Below, in pieces: positions 53,743 through 64,000 of a stretch of DNA of 64,000 nucleotides. Source of the stretch: Bacteroidales bacterium. GTDB lineage: Bacteria; Bacteroidota; Bacteroidia; Bacteroidales; JAADJA01. Where the stretch lies: positions 1 to 64,000 of the forward strand of contig JAIOZL010000010.1 in NCBI GenBank assembly GCA_021740645.1. The letters run 5' to 3'. The notes beneath the pieces are model-generated. The model saw nothing but the letters and a program-made list of their open reading frames with translations. It made no database searches and had not been told where the DNA came from. A program made the translations under genes and the position numbers. Position 1 is the first letter of the stretch; the number at the start of each line of letters is the position of its first letter.

Positions 53743-55218
53743 ATGAGACTATTCAACTTGATATTTGTGGTTTTATTTTTAATCTCTTTTTCATTTGGTC
53801 AACAATTTCAGTGGGCTAATTCCTACAATGTGAATAACTGTAATGAAGTAGCAGCAATAGCTACCGATGTCAATGGCAATATAATCATTACTGGTGTTCA
53901 TGATGCATCTGTTTCTCTTCCTTATACCGGTAATGCTTATATTCAGAAATGTAACCCTGAAGGTAGCCCTGTTTGGACTGAATACCTTACTGGTACCATC
54001 CAGATTGGAGATATGGCAACAATTGACAGTAGTATGCTGATCATTGGACATTCTGTGGGACAATTTACTTTTCTTGAACAGCAGTACGGAACAGATGAAG
54101 TTTTTATGTTTACTATGAAAGTCGATGCTAATGGCCTTCCCGAATGGTTTATTATTGATGAGACAAAATACGGAGCGAATACGAATATATCAGTTGGTGA
54201 AAACGGAAATATTGCGCTTCATATTAGAGGTCAGTATAACCTTGGAGATTGGATTATAATAATAGATGCTGATGGAAATACTTTAAATTCTAAATTATTA
54301 TCTGCTACAACAACCCTGGTAAAAGATTTAGCCTTTTATAATAACAAAGTCTACATCAATGGCGGATTTAATGGTATAGGAAGTATAGTTATCGATACTG
54401 TGGTTATCCCTTCTTTTAGTATTGAACATACTGCATTCGTGCTAGCCCTGAATGAAGATCTGATCGCAGAGTGGGCTGTTGGGGATACTACAATAAATAA
54501 CCGTGATGGAATAATAGAAGCCAACGAAAAAGGGATTTTTACCTACCAGGAAGTACTTGAGCCTCCATTTACTGTTGTTAATTCAATGAAAAAATACAAT
54601 TTCACCGGCCAATTAATTAAAGAGGTTGTTGTTCCTGTATTTTCGAGCGCAATATCTCTTTATCCTGATATGGTGGTAACCCCAACAAGGCTGGCATTTT
54701 TCGTTCAAAATGCGTTTAATTTTGATAGCCACGAGGTTATTCTATTCGATTCTGATTTAAACCTCATTTCGGAAAAGTTTATTAATGGCCCGTCAGACTT
54801 ATACTCAGGACAAATTACTGCTTATGGTGAAGATATTATTTTAGCACATGTTCATTCAGGCGGTTTAAATTTCAATGATGAAATAGATCTAGCATACACT
54901 GGCAGCGGTAAAAAGCCTTACATTTCGAAACTTAGTGAACCTCAATTTACCAGCATCAAAGATCATAATAATAAGTCCCCGAAACTTATAATTTATCCTA
55001 ACCCGGCAAACGAGCTGATATCTATTCGCTTTAATGATTTGTATTATAATAAGGCTGATTTCAATATCTTTAATCCAACAGGCAATGTTGTTTTATCAGG
55101 TATAATTCAAAATAGTAAACCTGTAATTGATGTTAGCCAATTAATTCCGGGATTTTATTTTGTAAAACTGGAGGTTGATAATTATCAGGTATTCGTATGT
55201 AAAATTTTCAAGGATTAA
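53743..55218 (+). CDS. Secreted beta-propeller-like protein with type IX sorting domain
   Basis: 491 residues. Signal peptide (LIFVVLFLISFSFGQ). The body has repeating segments of the kind NGNIIITGVHDAS and ENGNIALHIRG, as in SBBP/quinoprotein-like beta-propellers. The C-terminus (LIIYPNPANELISIRF ... GFYFVKLEVDNYQVFVCKIF) is a type A sorting domain. No enzymatic motif is seen. It is convergent with 55277-56191. Confidence 0.8.
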   Translation: MRLFNLIFVVLFLISFSFGQQFQWANSYNVNNCNEVAAIATDVNGNIIITGVHDASVSLPYTGNAYIQKCNPEGSPVWTEYLTGTIQIGDMATIDSSMLIIGHSVGQFTFLEQQYGTDEVFMFTMKVDANGLPEWFIIDETKYGANTNISVGENGNIALHIRGQYNLGDWIIIIDADGNTLNSKLLSATTTLVKDLAFYNNKVYINGGFNGIGSIVIDTVVIPSFSIEHTAFVLALNEDLIAEWAVGDTTINNRDGIIEANEKGIFTYQEVLEPPFTVVNSMKKYNFTGQLIKEVVVPVFSSAISLYPDMVVTPTRLAFFVQNAFNFDSHEVILFDSDLNLISEKFINGPSDLYSGQITAYGEDIILAHVHSGGLNFNDEIDLAYTGSGKKPYISKLSEPQFTSIKDHNNKSPKLIIYPNPANELISIRFNDLYYNKADFNIFNPTGNVVLSGIIQNSKPVIDVSQLIPGFYFVKLEVDNYQVFVCKIFKD

Positions 55219-55276
55219 AGCATTTATTGGGAAAATCAATAATCCATGGAATTAGAAATATTAGTATTTTCAAAGA

Positions 55277-56191
55277 CTATTTTATCCCTGCTAACTTCCT
55301 TTCAATCTTTTTAACAATTTCTTCCTGCATTCTGATTTCGTTTTCTTTTGCTTTTTTGGCTTCTTGCAAATTCGTTATATTCCTTTCAGCTTCCTGGATA
55401 TCGGCTTCATAACCCACTATATTTTTATTTTCTTTTTCCAACTTATTTTCAATGCTTCTTTTTTCTTTTTCTAAAGTTTTAAGCTGGTCTTTAGCTTGCT
55501 TAGCCAATTCCTCATCGCCCGATAAAGACGATATAGATTCTTTCTTATTATTAATCTCTGACAATTTACGCTCGTTTTCCCCGGTATAGGAACTAATTAA
55601 ATCCTGCGAGTTTTTAATATTTTGTTCACTCTCCTGAATATCTTTCTGGTTATTTTCAATATCTTTCGTTATATCCTTGTGTTCCTTATTCTTGGTTTTT
55701 AAATCTTTCTCTGCATTTTTCAAATCCTCTGAAACCTTATTTTTATATTGCTCAACTGCAAAATCCCTCATAAAATGCTGGATATTATGATGGGTTTTCT
55801 CCGCTTGAAGATCTTTGTTTTCTTCATTATATACATAAGGCATACTATCTATTTCAAATGCTGCAATCAACTTAGAGGAAGAGTCGGCCTTGATTATCGC
55901 ACTATAAATATTGATCGGTTGATTAATGATACTTTCAATTTCAGTACCCAATATTACATACTCAATTCCTTCTTCTTCAACTTTTGATTTTGTATTCTGA
56001 CGAATCAGTTTCGTCCATTCTTTAAGCACATCATCATAATTTGCCTCCGGTACTTGCACAATATAGGCGGGTTGTTCACCTTTTGACATGCTTACAGTTT
56101 CAGTAGTAACTTCAATTTTTTTTTGAGAAAACCCAGGAATCGGCAGTATTGCAATTATAACGACCCAAATTGTTTTTGTAAAGAATTTCAT
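55277..56191 (-). CDS. Exported coiled-coil protein
   Basis: 304 residues. Signal peptide (TIWVVIIAILPIPGFSQ), a small globular part (about 20-135, YIVQVPEANYDDVLKEWTKLIRQ), then a Lys/Glu-rich coiled coil over about 150 residues (NAEKDLKTKNKEHKDITKDIENN and onwards). It is likely periplasmic. I do not recognise a family; the globular part hints at a common Bacteroidota domain but this is not certain. Confidence 0.7.
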   Translation of the reverse strand: MKFFTKTIWVVIIAILPIPGFSQKKIEVTTETVSMSKGEQPAYIVQVPEANYDDVLKEWTKLIRQNTKSKVEEEGIEYVILGTEIESIINQPINIYSAIIKADSSSKLIAAFEIDSMPYVYNEENKDLQAEKTHHNIQHFMRDFAVEQYKNKVSEDLKNAEKDLKTKNKEHKDITKDIENNQKDIQESEQNIKNSQDLISSYTGENERKLSEINNKKESISSLSGDEELAKQAKDQLKTLEKEKRSIENKLEKENKNIVGYEADIQEAERNITNLQEAKKAKENEIRMQEEIVKKIERKLAGIK

Positions 56192-56283
56192 GATGGTTTG
56201 TTGTTTAAAGTCTTTTTATATAATTCTCTTAGAGTAGATTAGCGAATTCACTTATAACATAAAGTTAATCATTTTGTTCATAC

Positions 56284-56319
56284 AAAAAACCTAACAGGTT
56301 TTACAAGCCTGTTAGGTTT
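56284..56319 (-). terminator. Intrinsic terminator of eno
   Basis: AAACCTAACAGG (56287-56298), 9-nt loop, CCTGTTAGGTTT (56308-56319): 12 perfect base pairs. On the minus strand a T6 run follows. It lies 22 nt past the eno stop. Confidence 0.85.
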
Positions 56320-56340
56320 AGAACTTGATTAAGCTTTCGC

Positions 56341-57648
<1,308 letters not shown>

Positions 57649-57672
57649 TTAGTGTGTTAAATTTATTAATGG

Positions 57673-57680
57673 CAAAAATA
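57673..57680 (-). promoter_or_regulatory. -7 box of eno
   Basis: Minus-strand TATTTTTG matches TAnnTTTG, 42 nt before the ATG at 57630. Confidence 0.5.
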
Positions 57681-57681
57681 A

Positions 57682-57713
57682 AAAAAAGGATAAAGCCAAA
57701 AACTTCATCCTTT
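57682..57713 (-). terminator. Intrinsic terminator of the ribosomal-protein operon
   Basis: On the minus strand AAAGGAT, a 15-nt loop, ATCCTTT, then a run of T. The stem is 7 bp (57685-57691 with 57707-57713). It lies 25 nt after the rplQ stop and just before the eno promoter. Confidence 0.65.
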
Positions 57714-57738
57714 CTTTAATCCTTAAGGAAATATTAAA

Positions 57739-58500
57739 TTATTCCTTTTTCTCTGAATCTTCTTCGTCAGCTTTTTCTTCCTTAGCAGCCTCAGTATCAT
57801 CCGCTTTTGCTTCTGCTTTAGGTTCCTCCACTACTTCTTTCACTTTTTCTTCAACCTCAGCTACAACATCTTCAGTAATTACTTCAGCAGTATCTTCCAC
57901 TACAACCGGCTCTTCTACTTTAGTTTCAGTTACGGCCTCAGCTTCTGAAGTTACTTCTTCCACAACGGTTTCATCCTTTACTACCGTTTTTTCTTCAACC
58001 TCTGCTTCCTTTTCAGAAACTCCTGCACCAGCAACCGCTGCAGCAGCTTTTGCTCCTTTAGCAGTTTCTTCTTTCTTAGCTCCACCTCTTCTTCTACGAC
58101 GAGATGATTTAGCTGCGCTATCTTTACCAGCCAATAAGTTTTCATTAAAATCAACCAGTTCCATCATACACATTTCAGCATTATCTCCAAGCCTGGTTCC
58201 GGTTTTAATAATACGTGTATATCCGCCCGGGCGATCAGCAACTTTCACTGAAATATCTCTGAATAGCTCAGTAACCGCCTGTTTACTTTGTAAGTAACCA
58301 AACACAACCCTTCTGGAGTGTGTAGTATCCTCTTTTGATTTTGTAATTATCGGCTCAACATATGACCTGAGGGCTTTTGCCTTTGCCAATGTTGTATGAA
58401 TTCGTTTATGAAGGATCAATGAAGTAGCCATATTTGCTAGCATTGCCTTCCTATGAGCACTTTTCCGTGACAAATGATTTATTTTTCTCCTGTGTCTCAT
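57739..58500 (-). CDS. rplQ: 50S ribosomal protein L17 with long acidic C-terminal extension
   Basis: 253 residues. The first 120 or so are canonical L17 ([57 protein letters not shown]). A basic [10 protein letters not shown] stretch then leads into an Ala/Glu/Val/Lys-rich, strongly acidic tail of about 105 residues. Bacterial L17 is usually 115-160 residues. The tail is low-complexity and probably disordered. It is last in the operon, 6 nt after rpoA. Confidence 0.95.
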   Translation of the reverse strand: MRHRRKINHLSRKSAHRKAMLANMATSLILHKRIHTTLAKAKALRSYVEPIITKSKEDTTHSRRVVFGYLQSKQAVTELFRDISVKVADRPGGYTRIIKTGTRLGDNAEMCMMELVDFNENLLAGKDSAAKSSRRRRRGGAKKEETAKGAKAAAAVAGAGVSEKEAEVEEKTVVKDETVVEEVTSEAEAVTETKVEEPVVVEDTAEVITEDVVAEVEEKVKEVVEEPKAEAKADDTEAAKEEKADEEDSEKKE

Positions 58501-58505
58501 CTCAA

Positions 58506-59498
58506 TTATTCCTTATCTAATTTATACTTAGAGATATTCATTCCAAATTCGAGGCCTTTGGTTTTAACTAGCTCTTCCAATTCAGTTAATGACTTTTTAC
58601 CAAAATTTCTGAATTTAAGTAAGTCATTTTTGTTGAATTGAACGAGGTCACCCAATGTATCAACATCAGCTGCTTTCAAACAATTAAGCGCCCTGACGGA
58701 AAGGTCAAGATCAACCAATTTTGTTTTAAGTAACTGGCGTGTATGCAATGAGCTCTCATCAAATTCTTCAGTCACTGTTTTTTCCTCTGAATCAAGGGTA
58801 ATTCGCTCGTCAGAAAATAACATGAAGTGATGAATTAAAATCCTTGCAGCCTCTTTCAATGCCTCTTTCGGATGTATAGAACCATCTGTTAAAAGCTCTA
58901 TAACCAGCTTTTCGTAGTCAGTCTTTTGTTCTACCCTGAAATTTTCAATCTTATACTTCACATTTTTAATAGGAGTATGGATTGAATCTAAAAAGATAGT
59001 TCCAATAGGTGCATTAAGGGTTTTGTTCTCCTCTGCAGGAACATAGCCTCTTCCTTTTTCTATACTTAATTCGATTGAAAGTTTTACGTTGGTTTCCATG
59101 TGGCAAATTTCCACATCAGGATTTAACACCTGGAAAACGGATAAAAATTTGTTAATATCACCCGCTTTAAAAACGTCTTGATCACCGATTACGATGTGTA
59201 CTTTTTCGCTGTTTTCACTTTCAATTTGTCTTCTGAACCTCACTTTTTTAAAGTTCAGGATGATTTCTGTTACATCTTCAACTACACCCTTTATGGTTGA
59301 AAACTCCTGGTCAACACCTTCAATCTTTACGGAAGTAATTGCAAATCCTTCCAGTGAGGACAAGAGGATACGACGCAGTGCGTTTCCAATAGTTATTCCA
59401 AAGCCGGGTTCAAGAGGACGAAATTCAAAACTGCCATTGAATTCATCGGCTTCGTTCATTATAACTTTGTCAGGTTTTTGAAATGCTAAAATTGCCAT
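58506..59498 (-). CDS. rpoA: DNA-directed RNA polymerase subunit alpha
   Basis: 330 residues. N-terminal dimerisation domain ([37 protein letters not shown]) and C-terminal domain ([38 protein letters not shown]) are both complete. The N-terminal domain assembles the polymerase core and the C-terminal domain contacts DNA and activators. Confidence 0.98.
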   Translation of the reverse strand: MAILAFQKPDKVIMNEADEFNGSFEFRPLEPGFGITIGNALRRILLSSLEGFAITSVKIEGVDQEFSTIKGVVEDVTEIILNFKKVRFRRQIESENSEKVHIVIGDQDVFKAGDINKFLSVFQVLNPDVEICHMETNVKLSIELSIEKGRGYVPAEENKTLNAPIGTIFLDSIHTPIKNVKYKIENFRVEQKTDYEKLVIELLTDGSIHPKEALKEAARILIHHFMLFSDERITLDSEEKTVTEEFDESSLHTRQLLKTKLVDLDLSVRALNCLKAADVDTLGDLVQFNKNDLLKFRNFGKKSLTELEELVKTKGLEFGMNISKYKLDKE

Positions 59499-59543
59499 TC
59501 TCAGCTTTTTATATGGTGAATGATTTTATTATCTGTTTAATGA

Positions 59544-60149
59544 TTATTTAGAGTACAATTCAACGATAAGCTGTTCCTTGATATTCTCAGGAATCTCTTC
59601 CCTTTCAGGATAGTTTAAAAATTTACCACTCATTGAGTTTTCATCCCATTCTAACCAGGAAAAACTATGAGCAGAACCATTTAATGAATTGTTAATTGCT
59701 TCAAGGGATTTTGATTTTTCTCTTACACCTACAACATCACCTGGTTTTACAGAAAATGAAGGGATATTCACTATTTCTCCATTTACTGTAATGTGCCTGT
59801 GTGTGCACAATTGTCTTGCACCTGCCCTTGAGGGAGATATTCCAAGGCGGAAAACGACATTATCAAGTCTAGCTTCAATCAATTGCAATAAAATAGTTCC
59901 GGTAATCCCTTTTTTGCGGGATGCTCTTACAAAGACATTTCTAAACTGTCTTTCAAGAATACCATAGGTATATTTTGCTTTTTGCTTTTCCATTAACTGA
60001 ACAGCATATTCTGACTGTTTTCTGCGCCTTTTAGAAGCACCATGTTGTCCCGGAGGATAATTTTTACGTTCGTAACTTTTATCCGGGCCATAAATCGGCT
60101 CTTTAAACTTTCTGGCGATTTTTGTTTTGGGGCCTATATATCTTGCCAT
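59544..60149 (-). CDS. rpsD: 30S ribosomal protein S4
   Basis: 201 residues. Start [20 protein letters not shown], then [22 protein letters not shown], and the S4 RNA-binding domain [33 protein letters not shown] primary 16S rRNA binder and assembly protein. The zinc-binding Cys cluster of some S4 versions is absent (C- type). Confidence 0.98.
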   Translation of the reverse strand: MARYIGPKTKIARKFKEPIYGPDKSYERKNYPPGQHGASKRRRKQSEYAVQLMEKQKAKYTYGILERQFRNVFVRASRKKGITGTILLQLIEARLDNVVFRLGISPSRAGARQLCTHRHITVNGEIVNIPSFSVKPGDVVGVREKSKSLEAINNSLNGSAHSFSWLEWDENSMSGKFLNYPEREEIPENIKEQLIVELYSK

Positions 60150-60182
60150 TGTATATTATTTTCTTTATCTAAATCTTATTAA

Positions 60183-60572
60183 TTAAACTCTTCTCCGTTT
60201 TGGAGGACGACAACCGTTATGTGGTAAGGGAGTGATATCCATAATCTCCATTACTTCAATTCCTGATGAATGAAGGGTACGGATTGCAGACTCACGGCCT
60301 GATCCAGGTCCTTTTACAAAGACTTTAACTTTTCGTAGTCCGAGGTCGTACGCTACTTTAGCGCAATCTTCAGCGGCCATTTGTGCAGCATATGGGGTAT
60401 TCTTCTTTGATCCTCTGAATCCCATTTTTCCTGCGGATGCCCACGATATTACCTGTCCGGAATTATTGGTTAAGGTAATAATGATATTGTTAAAGGATGC
60501 ACTGACATAAGCTCTGCCAATTGCTTCCACTTTAACAACCCTCTTCTTTGATGATTTTGTTTTCTTAGCCAT
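60183..60572 (-). CDS. rpsK: 30S ribosomal protein S11
   Basis: 129 residues. Signature [37 protein letters not shown] and the conserved ending [18 protein letters not shown]. Located on the 30S platform. Confidence 0.98.
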   Translation of the reverse strand: MAKKTKSSKKRVVKVEAIGRAYVSASFNNIIITLTNNSGQVISWASAGKMGFRGSKKNTPYAAQMAAEDCAKVAYDLGLRKVKVFVKGPGSGRESAIRTLHSSGIEVMEIMDITPLPHNGCRPPKRRRV

Positions 60573-60614
60573 AAAAAATTAATTTTCCGCTTTTTTGGTA
60601 AATAATAAATACTA

Positions 60615-60995
60615 TTAACCTGTAGGAGCTTTCTTTTTGTTTGCAACTGTTTTCTTCCTTCCCTTACGTGTACGGGCATTGTTTTTTGTACTCTGTCCGC
60701 GTAATGGAAGTCCAATCCTGTGGCGAATACCGCGATAAGTTCCAATATCCTGTAAACGTTTGATATTCATCTGAACCTGCGACCTTAATTCACCTTCAAC
60801 TTTGTAGGTGTTTCCAATAACAGTACGAATGTTACCTTGCTCATCGTCTGTCCAGTCCTGAACACGCTTGTCCCAGTCAACTCCTGCTTCAGTTAATATT
60901 TTTTGGGCAGTTGATCTGCCTATCCCGAAAATATAAGTGAGTGCTATTACTCCTCTTTTATTTTTTGGTATATCAATTCCAGCTATACGAGCCAT
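60615..60995 (-). CDS. rpsM: 30S ribosomal protein S13
   Basis: 126 residues. [25 protein letters not shown] start, RSTAQKIL, and the conserved [29 protein letters not shown]. Sits in the 30S head and contacts the P-site tRNA and S19. Confidence 0.98.
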   Translation of the reverse strand: MARIAGIDIPKNKRGVIALTYIFGIGRSTAQKILTEAGVDWDKRVQDWTDDEQGNIRTVIGNTYKVEGELRSQVQMNIKRLQDIGTYRGIRHRIGLPLRGQSTKNNARTRKGRKKTVANKKKAPTG

Positions 60996-61029
60996 ATATA
61001 TTAATTTTTATTAATTAATTTCAATCTTA

Positions 61030-61146
61030 TTAACCTTGTCTTTGTTTGAATTTCGGATTCTTTTTATTAATCACATACAAGCGTCCTTTGCGTCGAACTA
61101 TCTTGCAATCCGGTGTCCTTTTCTTTATTGATGCCCTAACTTTCAT
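61030..61146 (-). CDS. rpmJ: 50S ribosomal protein L36
   Basis: 38 residues, read from ATG at 61144-61146 to TAA at 61030-61032: [20 protein letters not shown] and so on to KFKQRQG. It fits the L36 family in length and position between infA and rpsM. Only one Cys of the usual zinc ligands (C-x2-C ... C ... H) is present, so this is a zinc-less (C-) form. Confidence 0.95.
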   Translation of the reverse strand: MKVRASIKKRTPDCKIVRRKGRLYVINKKNPKFKQRQG

Positions 61147-61163
61147 CGCTTCTATTTTTATTG

Positions 61164-61382
61164 TTATTTGTATCTAAACGTGATCCTGCCTTTTGTCAAA
61201 TCATAAGGTGACATTTCAAGTTTCACCTTGTCACCGGGCAATATCTTAATGTAATGCATACGCATTTTCCCGGATATGTGAGCCGTTATTACGTGACCGT
61301 TTTCAAGTTCAACGCGAAACATTGCATTTCCCAATGATTCAATCACGGTACCATCTTGTTCTATTGAGGCTTGTTTTGCCAT
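61164..61382 (-). CDS. infA: Translation initiation factor IF-1
   Basis: 72 residues, one OB fold: [50 protein letters not shown], and ending KGRITFRYK. Binds the 30S A site during initiation. Confidence 0.98.
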   Translation of the reverse strand: MAKQASIEQDGTVIESLGNAMFRVELENGHVITAHISGKMRMHYIKILPGDKVKLEMSPYDLTKGRITFRYK

Positions 61383-61409
61383 AAATAAGGATCAATTATT
61401 TTACTTTAA

Positions 61410-62180
61410 CTAATTTAAAACTTCTTCAATATATTCAAATGTCGATAAAATCTCTGCCTGGCCTTTTCTTATAACCACATCATGTTCGAAATGTGCGGAA
61501 GGCAATCTGTCAGCTGTTCTGAACGTCCACCCATCGCTTTCCTGAACCACTTTCTTAACACCAAGGTTGATCATGGGTTCAATTGCCAAAACCATCCCTT
61601 CAATAAGTTTTGGGCCATTTCCCTGTCGCCCAAAATTGGGTACTTCAGGTTTTTCATGCAGGTTTTTACCTAATCCATGTCCCACTAAATCCCTGACTAC
61701 TGAGTATCCAAATCCTTCCACGTAATTTTGAATAGCAAATCCAATATCACCCACACGGTTACCAGCTATTGCTTTTTCAATTCCTCTATACAAGGATTCC
61801 TTCGTCCTTTGAAGCAATTCCTTAACTTCTGTACTCACTTCTCCTACTTCAAAGGTATAGGCTGAATCACCATAATAACCATTCATTAAAGTTCCGCAAT
61901 CCACTGATACAATATCTCCATCAGCCAATTCACGTTCGGAAGGGAACCCATGTACTACCTGTTCATTAATAGAAATGCACAAGGTAAACGGAAATCCGTT
62001 ATATCCTTTAAATCCCGGTTCTGCACCATGATCGCGAATGAATGTTTCAGCCATTTGATCAAGGGCGAGGGTATTAATACCTGGTTTGATTAATTTAGCT
62101 ACTTCAGCCAGGGTTTTTCCAACAAGCAAAGAACTTTTTCTTATTAACTCTATTTCTTCTTCAGTTTTAACCAATATCAT
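61410..62180 (-). CDS. map: Methionine aminopeptidase, type I
   Basis: 256 residues. Metal ligands in SVDCGTLMNGYYGDSAYTF (two Asp), GHGLGKNLHEKPEVPNFG (His), MVLAIEPMI (Glu) and SAHFEHDVVI (Glu). Removes N-terminal Met from new proteins. Placement between secY and infA is standard. Confidence 0.97.
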   Translation of the reverse strand: MILVKTEEEIELIRKSSLLVGKTLAEVAKLIKPGINTLALDQMAETFIRDHGAEPGFKGYNGFPFTLCISINEQVVHGFPSERELADGDIVSVDCGTLMNGYYGDSAYTFEVGEVSTEVKELLQRTKESLYRGIEKAIAGNRVGDIGFAIQNYVEGFGYSVVRDLVGHGLGKNLHEKPEVPNFGRQGNGPKLIEGMVLAIEPMINLGVKKVVQESDGWTFRTADRLPSAHFEHDVVIRKGQAEILSTFEYIEEVLN

Positions 62181-62206
62181 ATTTAATATTTTAAAACTGC
62201 TTAGGT

Positions 62207-63574
62207 TTAGCCAGTCATACTAAATGATGACCTGCCTTTTATTCTACCTGATTTCGTGAGGCCATCGTAATGCCTCATGAGTAAGTGACTTTCAATCTGC
62301 TGCAAGGTATCCAGCACAACGCCCACAAGAATTAAAAGGGATGTTCCCCCATAAAACTGTGAGAAGGTAGTACTGACACCAAATTGTGCAACTATAGCAG
62401 GCATAATAGCCACAAGTCCTAAAAATATTGATCCCGGTAATGTTATCCGGGACATTATATTATCTATGAATTCTGCTGTTTTTCTACCTGGTTTCACTCC
62501 TGGAATAAATCCACCATTCTTTTTCATATCATCCGCCATTTGATTAGGATTAACCGTAATAGCGGTATAGAAATAGGTAAATAAAATGATCATGATAAAG
62601 AACGTAAAGTTGTACCAAAAGCCGTTGATGTTGGCAAATGCAGAAGCAAATCCAGTCATGGCTTCAGATGATGCAAAACCAGCCAAAGTGATGGGAAGAA
62701 ACATTATTGCCTGGGCAAAGATGATAGGCATAACACCTGCAGCATTCACTTTTAAAGGAATGTATTGTCTTACCCCACCATATTGTTTGTTTCCTACAAT
62801 CCGCTTAGCATATTGAACCGGGATTCGTCTTGTACCCTGAACCAGAAGAATAGACAATAGGATTACTAAAACCAGAATGGCTATCTCAACAACAAAATAT
62901 ACCAATCCTCCGCCTTTTTCTTCCATTCTTGAAATAAATTCTCCAAACAAGGCAAATGGTAAACGCGCAATGATACCGATCATAATGATCAGTGAAATTC
63001 CATTCCCAATACCTTTGTCTGTTATTTTTTCACCAAGCCACATGACGAACATCGAACCAGCGGTAAGGGTGATTATAGAAGATATTCCAAAAAATGATAA
63101 AATCGAAATACCTGTAGTATTTGGATCAAATGGATAAATACCTTCTGGAGGTAGCTGACGTACAAGGTTTCCAATGTATGCCGGCGATTGGAAGATCAGA
63201 ATAACCACTGTTAAATAACGGGTAATCTGATTAATTTTTCTTCTTCCGCTTTCACCTTCTTTTTGCAATTTCTGGAAATATGGAATGGCCATACCTAATA
63301 ACTGCACAACAATTGATGCCGAAATATAAGGCATGATTCCAAGAGCGAAAACACTCGCATTTGAAAATGCGCCTCCCGAAAACATATTCAACAGTCCCAG
63401 TAACCCTGAACTTGCCTGGTTTTGTAATGCACTTAATTGATGTGGGTCAACGCCAGGAAGCACAATAAAGGAACCTAAACGATAGATCAGGATAATACCT
63501 AAGGTATAAAGGATCCTGTTTCTGAGGTCTTCAATCTTTGATATATTCCGTAAGGTTTCTATAAGTTTTTTCAT
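62207..63574 (-). CDS. secY: Preprotein translocase subunit SecY
   Basis: 455 residues, ten transmembrane segments. Signatures: RILYTLGIILIYRLGSFIVLPGVD, QLLGMAIPYFQKLQKEGESGRRKINQ, IGNGISLIIMIGI, TRRIPVQYAKRIVG, VNAAGVMPIIFAQ and GVVLDTLQQIESHLLMRHYDGL. The protein-conducting channel of the inner membrane. Confidence 0.98.
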   Translation of the reverse strand: MKKLIETLRNISKIEDLRNRILYTLGIILIYRLGSFIVLPGVDPHQLSALQNQASSGLLGLLNMFSGGAFSNASVFALGIMPYISASIVVQLLGMAIPYFQKLQKEGESGRRKINQITRYLTVVILIFQSPAYIGNLVRQLPPEGIYPFDPNTTGISILSFFGISSIITLTAGSMFVMWLGEKITDKGIGNGISLIIMIGIIARLPFALFGEFISRMEEKGGGLVYFVVEIAILVLVILLSILLVQGTRRIPVQYAKRIVGNKQYGGVRQYIPLKVNAAGVMPIIFAQAIMFLPITLAGFASSEAMTGFASAFANINGFWYNFTFFIMIILFTYFYTAITVNPNQMADDMKKNGGFIPGVKPGRKTAEFIDNIMSRITLPGSIFLGLVAIMPAIVAQFGVSTTFSQFYGGTSLLILVGVVLDTLQQIESHLLMRHYDGLTKSGRIKGRSSFSMTG

Positions 63575-63580
63575 TCGGTT

Positions 63581-64000
63581 TTAAATTTTTGTTGCAACTC
63601 CACCCTGAGCTTCAATGGCTGCAATTGCTGATTTTGAAAATGCATGAGCTTTTACTTCGAGTTTAGCTTTTAATTCGCCTCTTCCTAAAATCTTAACCAG
63701 ATCTTTTTTAGAAGCAAGTCCATTTTCAACAAGCAAGTCAACATCAATAGCAGATAGCTTTTTCTCTTCAGCCAGTTTTTGCAACGTATCAATATTTATC
63801 CCCCGGTATTCCACACGGTTAATATTTTTAAATCCAAATTTGGGAACCCTTCTGAATAAAGGCATTTGCCCACCTTCAAATCCTACTTTACGGCTGTAAC
63901 CTGATCTTGATTTCTGGCCTTTATGTCCTCTGGTAGCAGTTCCGCCTGCTCCGGAACCTTGTCCCCTTGCGATCCGTTTCCTGCCTTTAACTGAACCTTT
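63581..64000 (-). CDS. rplO: 50S ribosomal protein L15 (N-terminus beyond the window edge)
   Basis: The frame is open from the right edge: KGSVKGRKRIARGQGSGAGG, RGHKGQKSRSGY, FEGGQMPLFRRVPKFGF, and so on to EAQGGVATKI. It is the standard L15 sequence minus about the first 10-15 residues. The Met at 63865 lies in mid-domain (GGQMPL) and is not the start. It is 6 nt ahead of secY, as usual. Confidence 0.97.
   Translation of the reverse strand, partial: KGSVKGRKRIARGQGSGAGGTATRGHKGQKSRSGYSRKVGFEGGQMPLFRRVPKFGFKNINRVEYRGINIDTLQKLAEEKKLSAIDVDLLVENGLASKKDLVKILGRGELKAKLEVKAHAFSKSAIAAIEAQGGVATKI

Overview
The window looks like a chromosome segment of an aerobic, Gram-negative member of the Bacteroidota. 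Five large secreted proteins end in the C-terminal sorting domain of the type IX secretion system (PNP motif, Gly-x-Tyr near the end). Many genes are preceded by the Bacteroidota -7 promoter box TAnnTTTG, and Shine-Dalgarno sites are mostly absent. kdsA points to a Gram-negative cell. A cluster of oxygen-dependent aromatic amino acid catabolism genes points to aerobic growth. DNA is AT-rich, most strikingly in the first 5.9 kb.

Layout. (1) 96-5852, minus strand: an overlapping five-gene operon reading XRE regulator, dual-GHKL ATPase/histidine-kinase-like protein, receiver-domain protein, HNH nuclease, adenine-specific DNA methyltransferase. It looks like a restriction-modification or defence system under a two-component-like sensor. 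(2) 6-22 kb: housekeeping and envelope genes (DEAD-box helicase, cold-shock protein, ABC-F ATPase, TruC, an arginine deiminase-like enzyme) mixed with secreted sialidase-like and CotH/lamin-tail proteins, two paralogous acidic-tailed small proteins, and two membrane proteins sharing a C-terminal motif. (3) 22-27 kb: a 1465-residue type IX-secreted adhesin-like protein and a small sorting-signal-like protein. (4) 27-41 kb: rarA, kdsA, a DUF362/DUF6599 pair, several Bacteroidota-specific proteins of unknown function and a secreted beta-helix/PKD protein. (5) 41-48.6 kb: phenylalanine/tyrosine degradation (hmgA, hppD, fahA, a flavin reductase, and a convergent phenylalanine hydroxylase) with a divergent old-yellow-enzyme gene. 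(6) 48.7-56 kb: a eukaryote-type glycogen branching enzyme, a VTT-domain membrane protein, a zinc-ribbon protein coupled to a thioredoxin-like gene, and further secreted proteins. (7) 56-64 kb: eno, then the 3' part of the spc/alpha ribosomal operon (rplO, secY, map, infA, rpmJ, rpsM, rpsK, rpsD, rpoA, rplQ in transcription order).

Two things stand out. The thioredoxin-like gene at 51366-51863 is fully open except for one TGA, which falls exactly on the first position of its CxxC motif. That is the signature of a selenocysteine codon (UAWC), although a nonsense mutation cannot be excluded. The five-gene operon at the left end couples a methyltransferase and an HNH nuclease to a GHKL/receiver pair and has a palindromic operator candidate over its promoter.

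I saw no tRNA or rRNA gene, CRISPR array or insertion sequence. Where the longest open frame begins at TTG inside a promoter or before a better start, I give the downstream ATG and say why.
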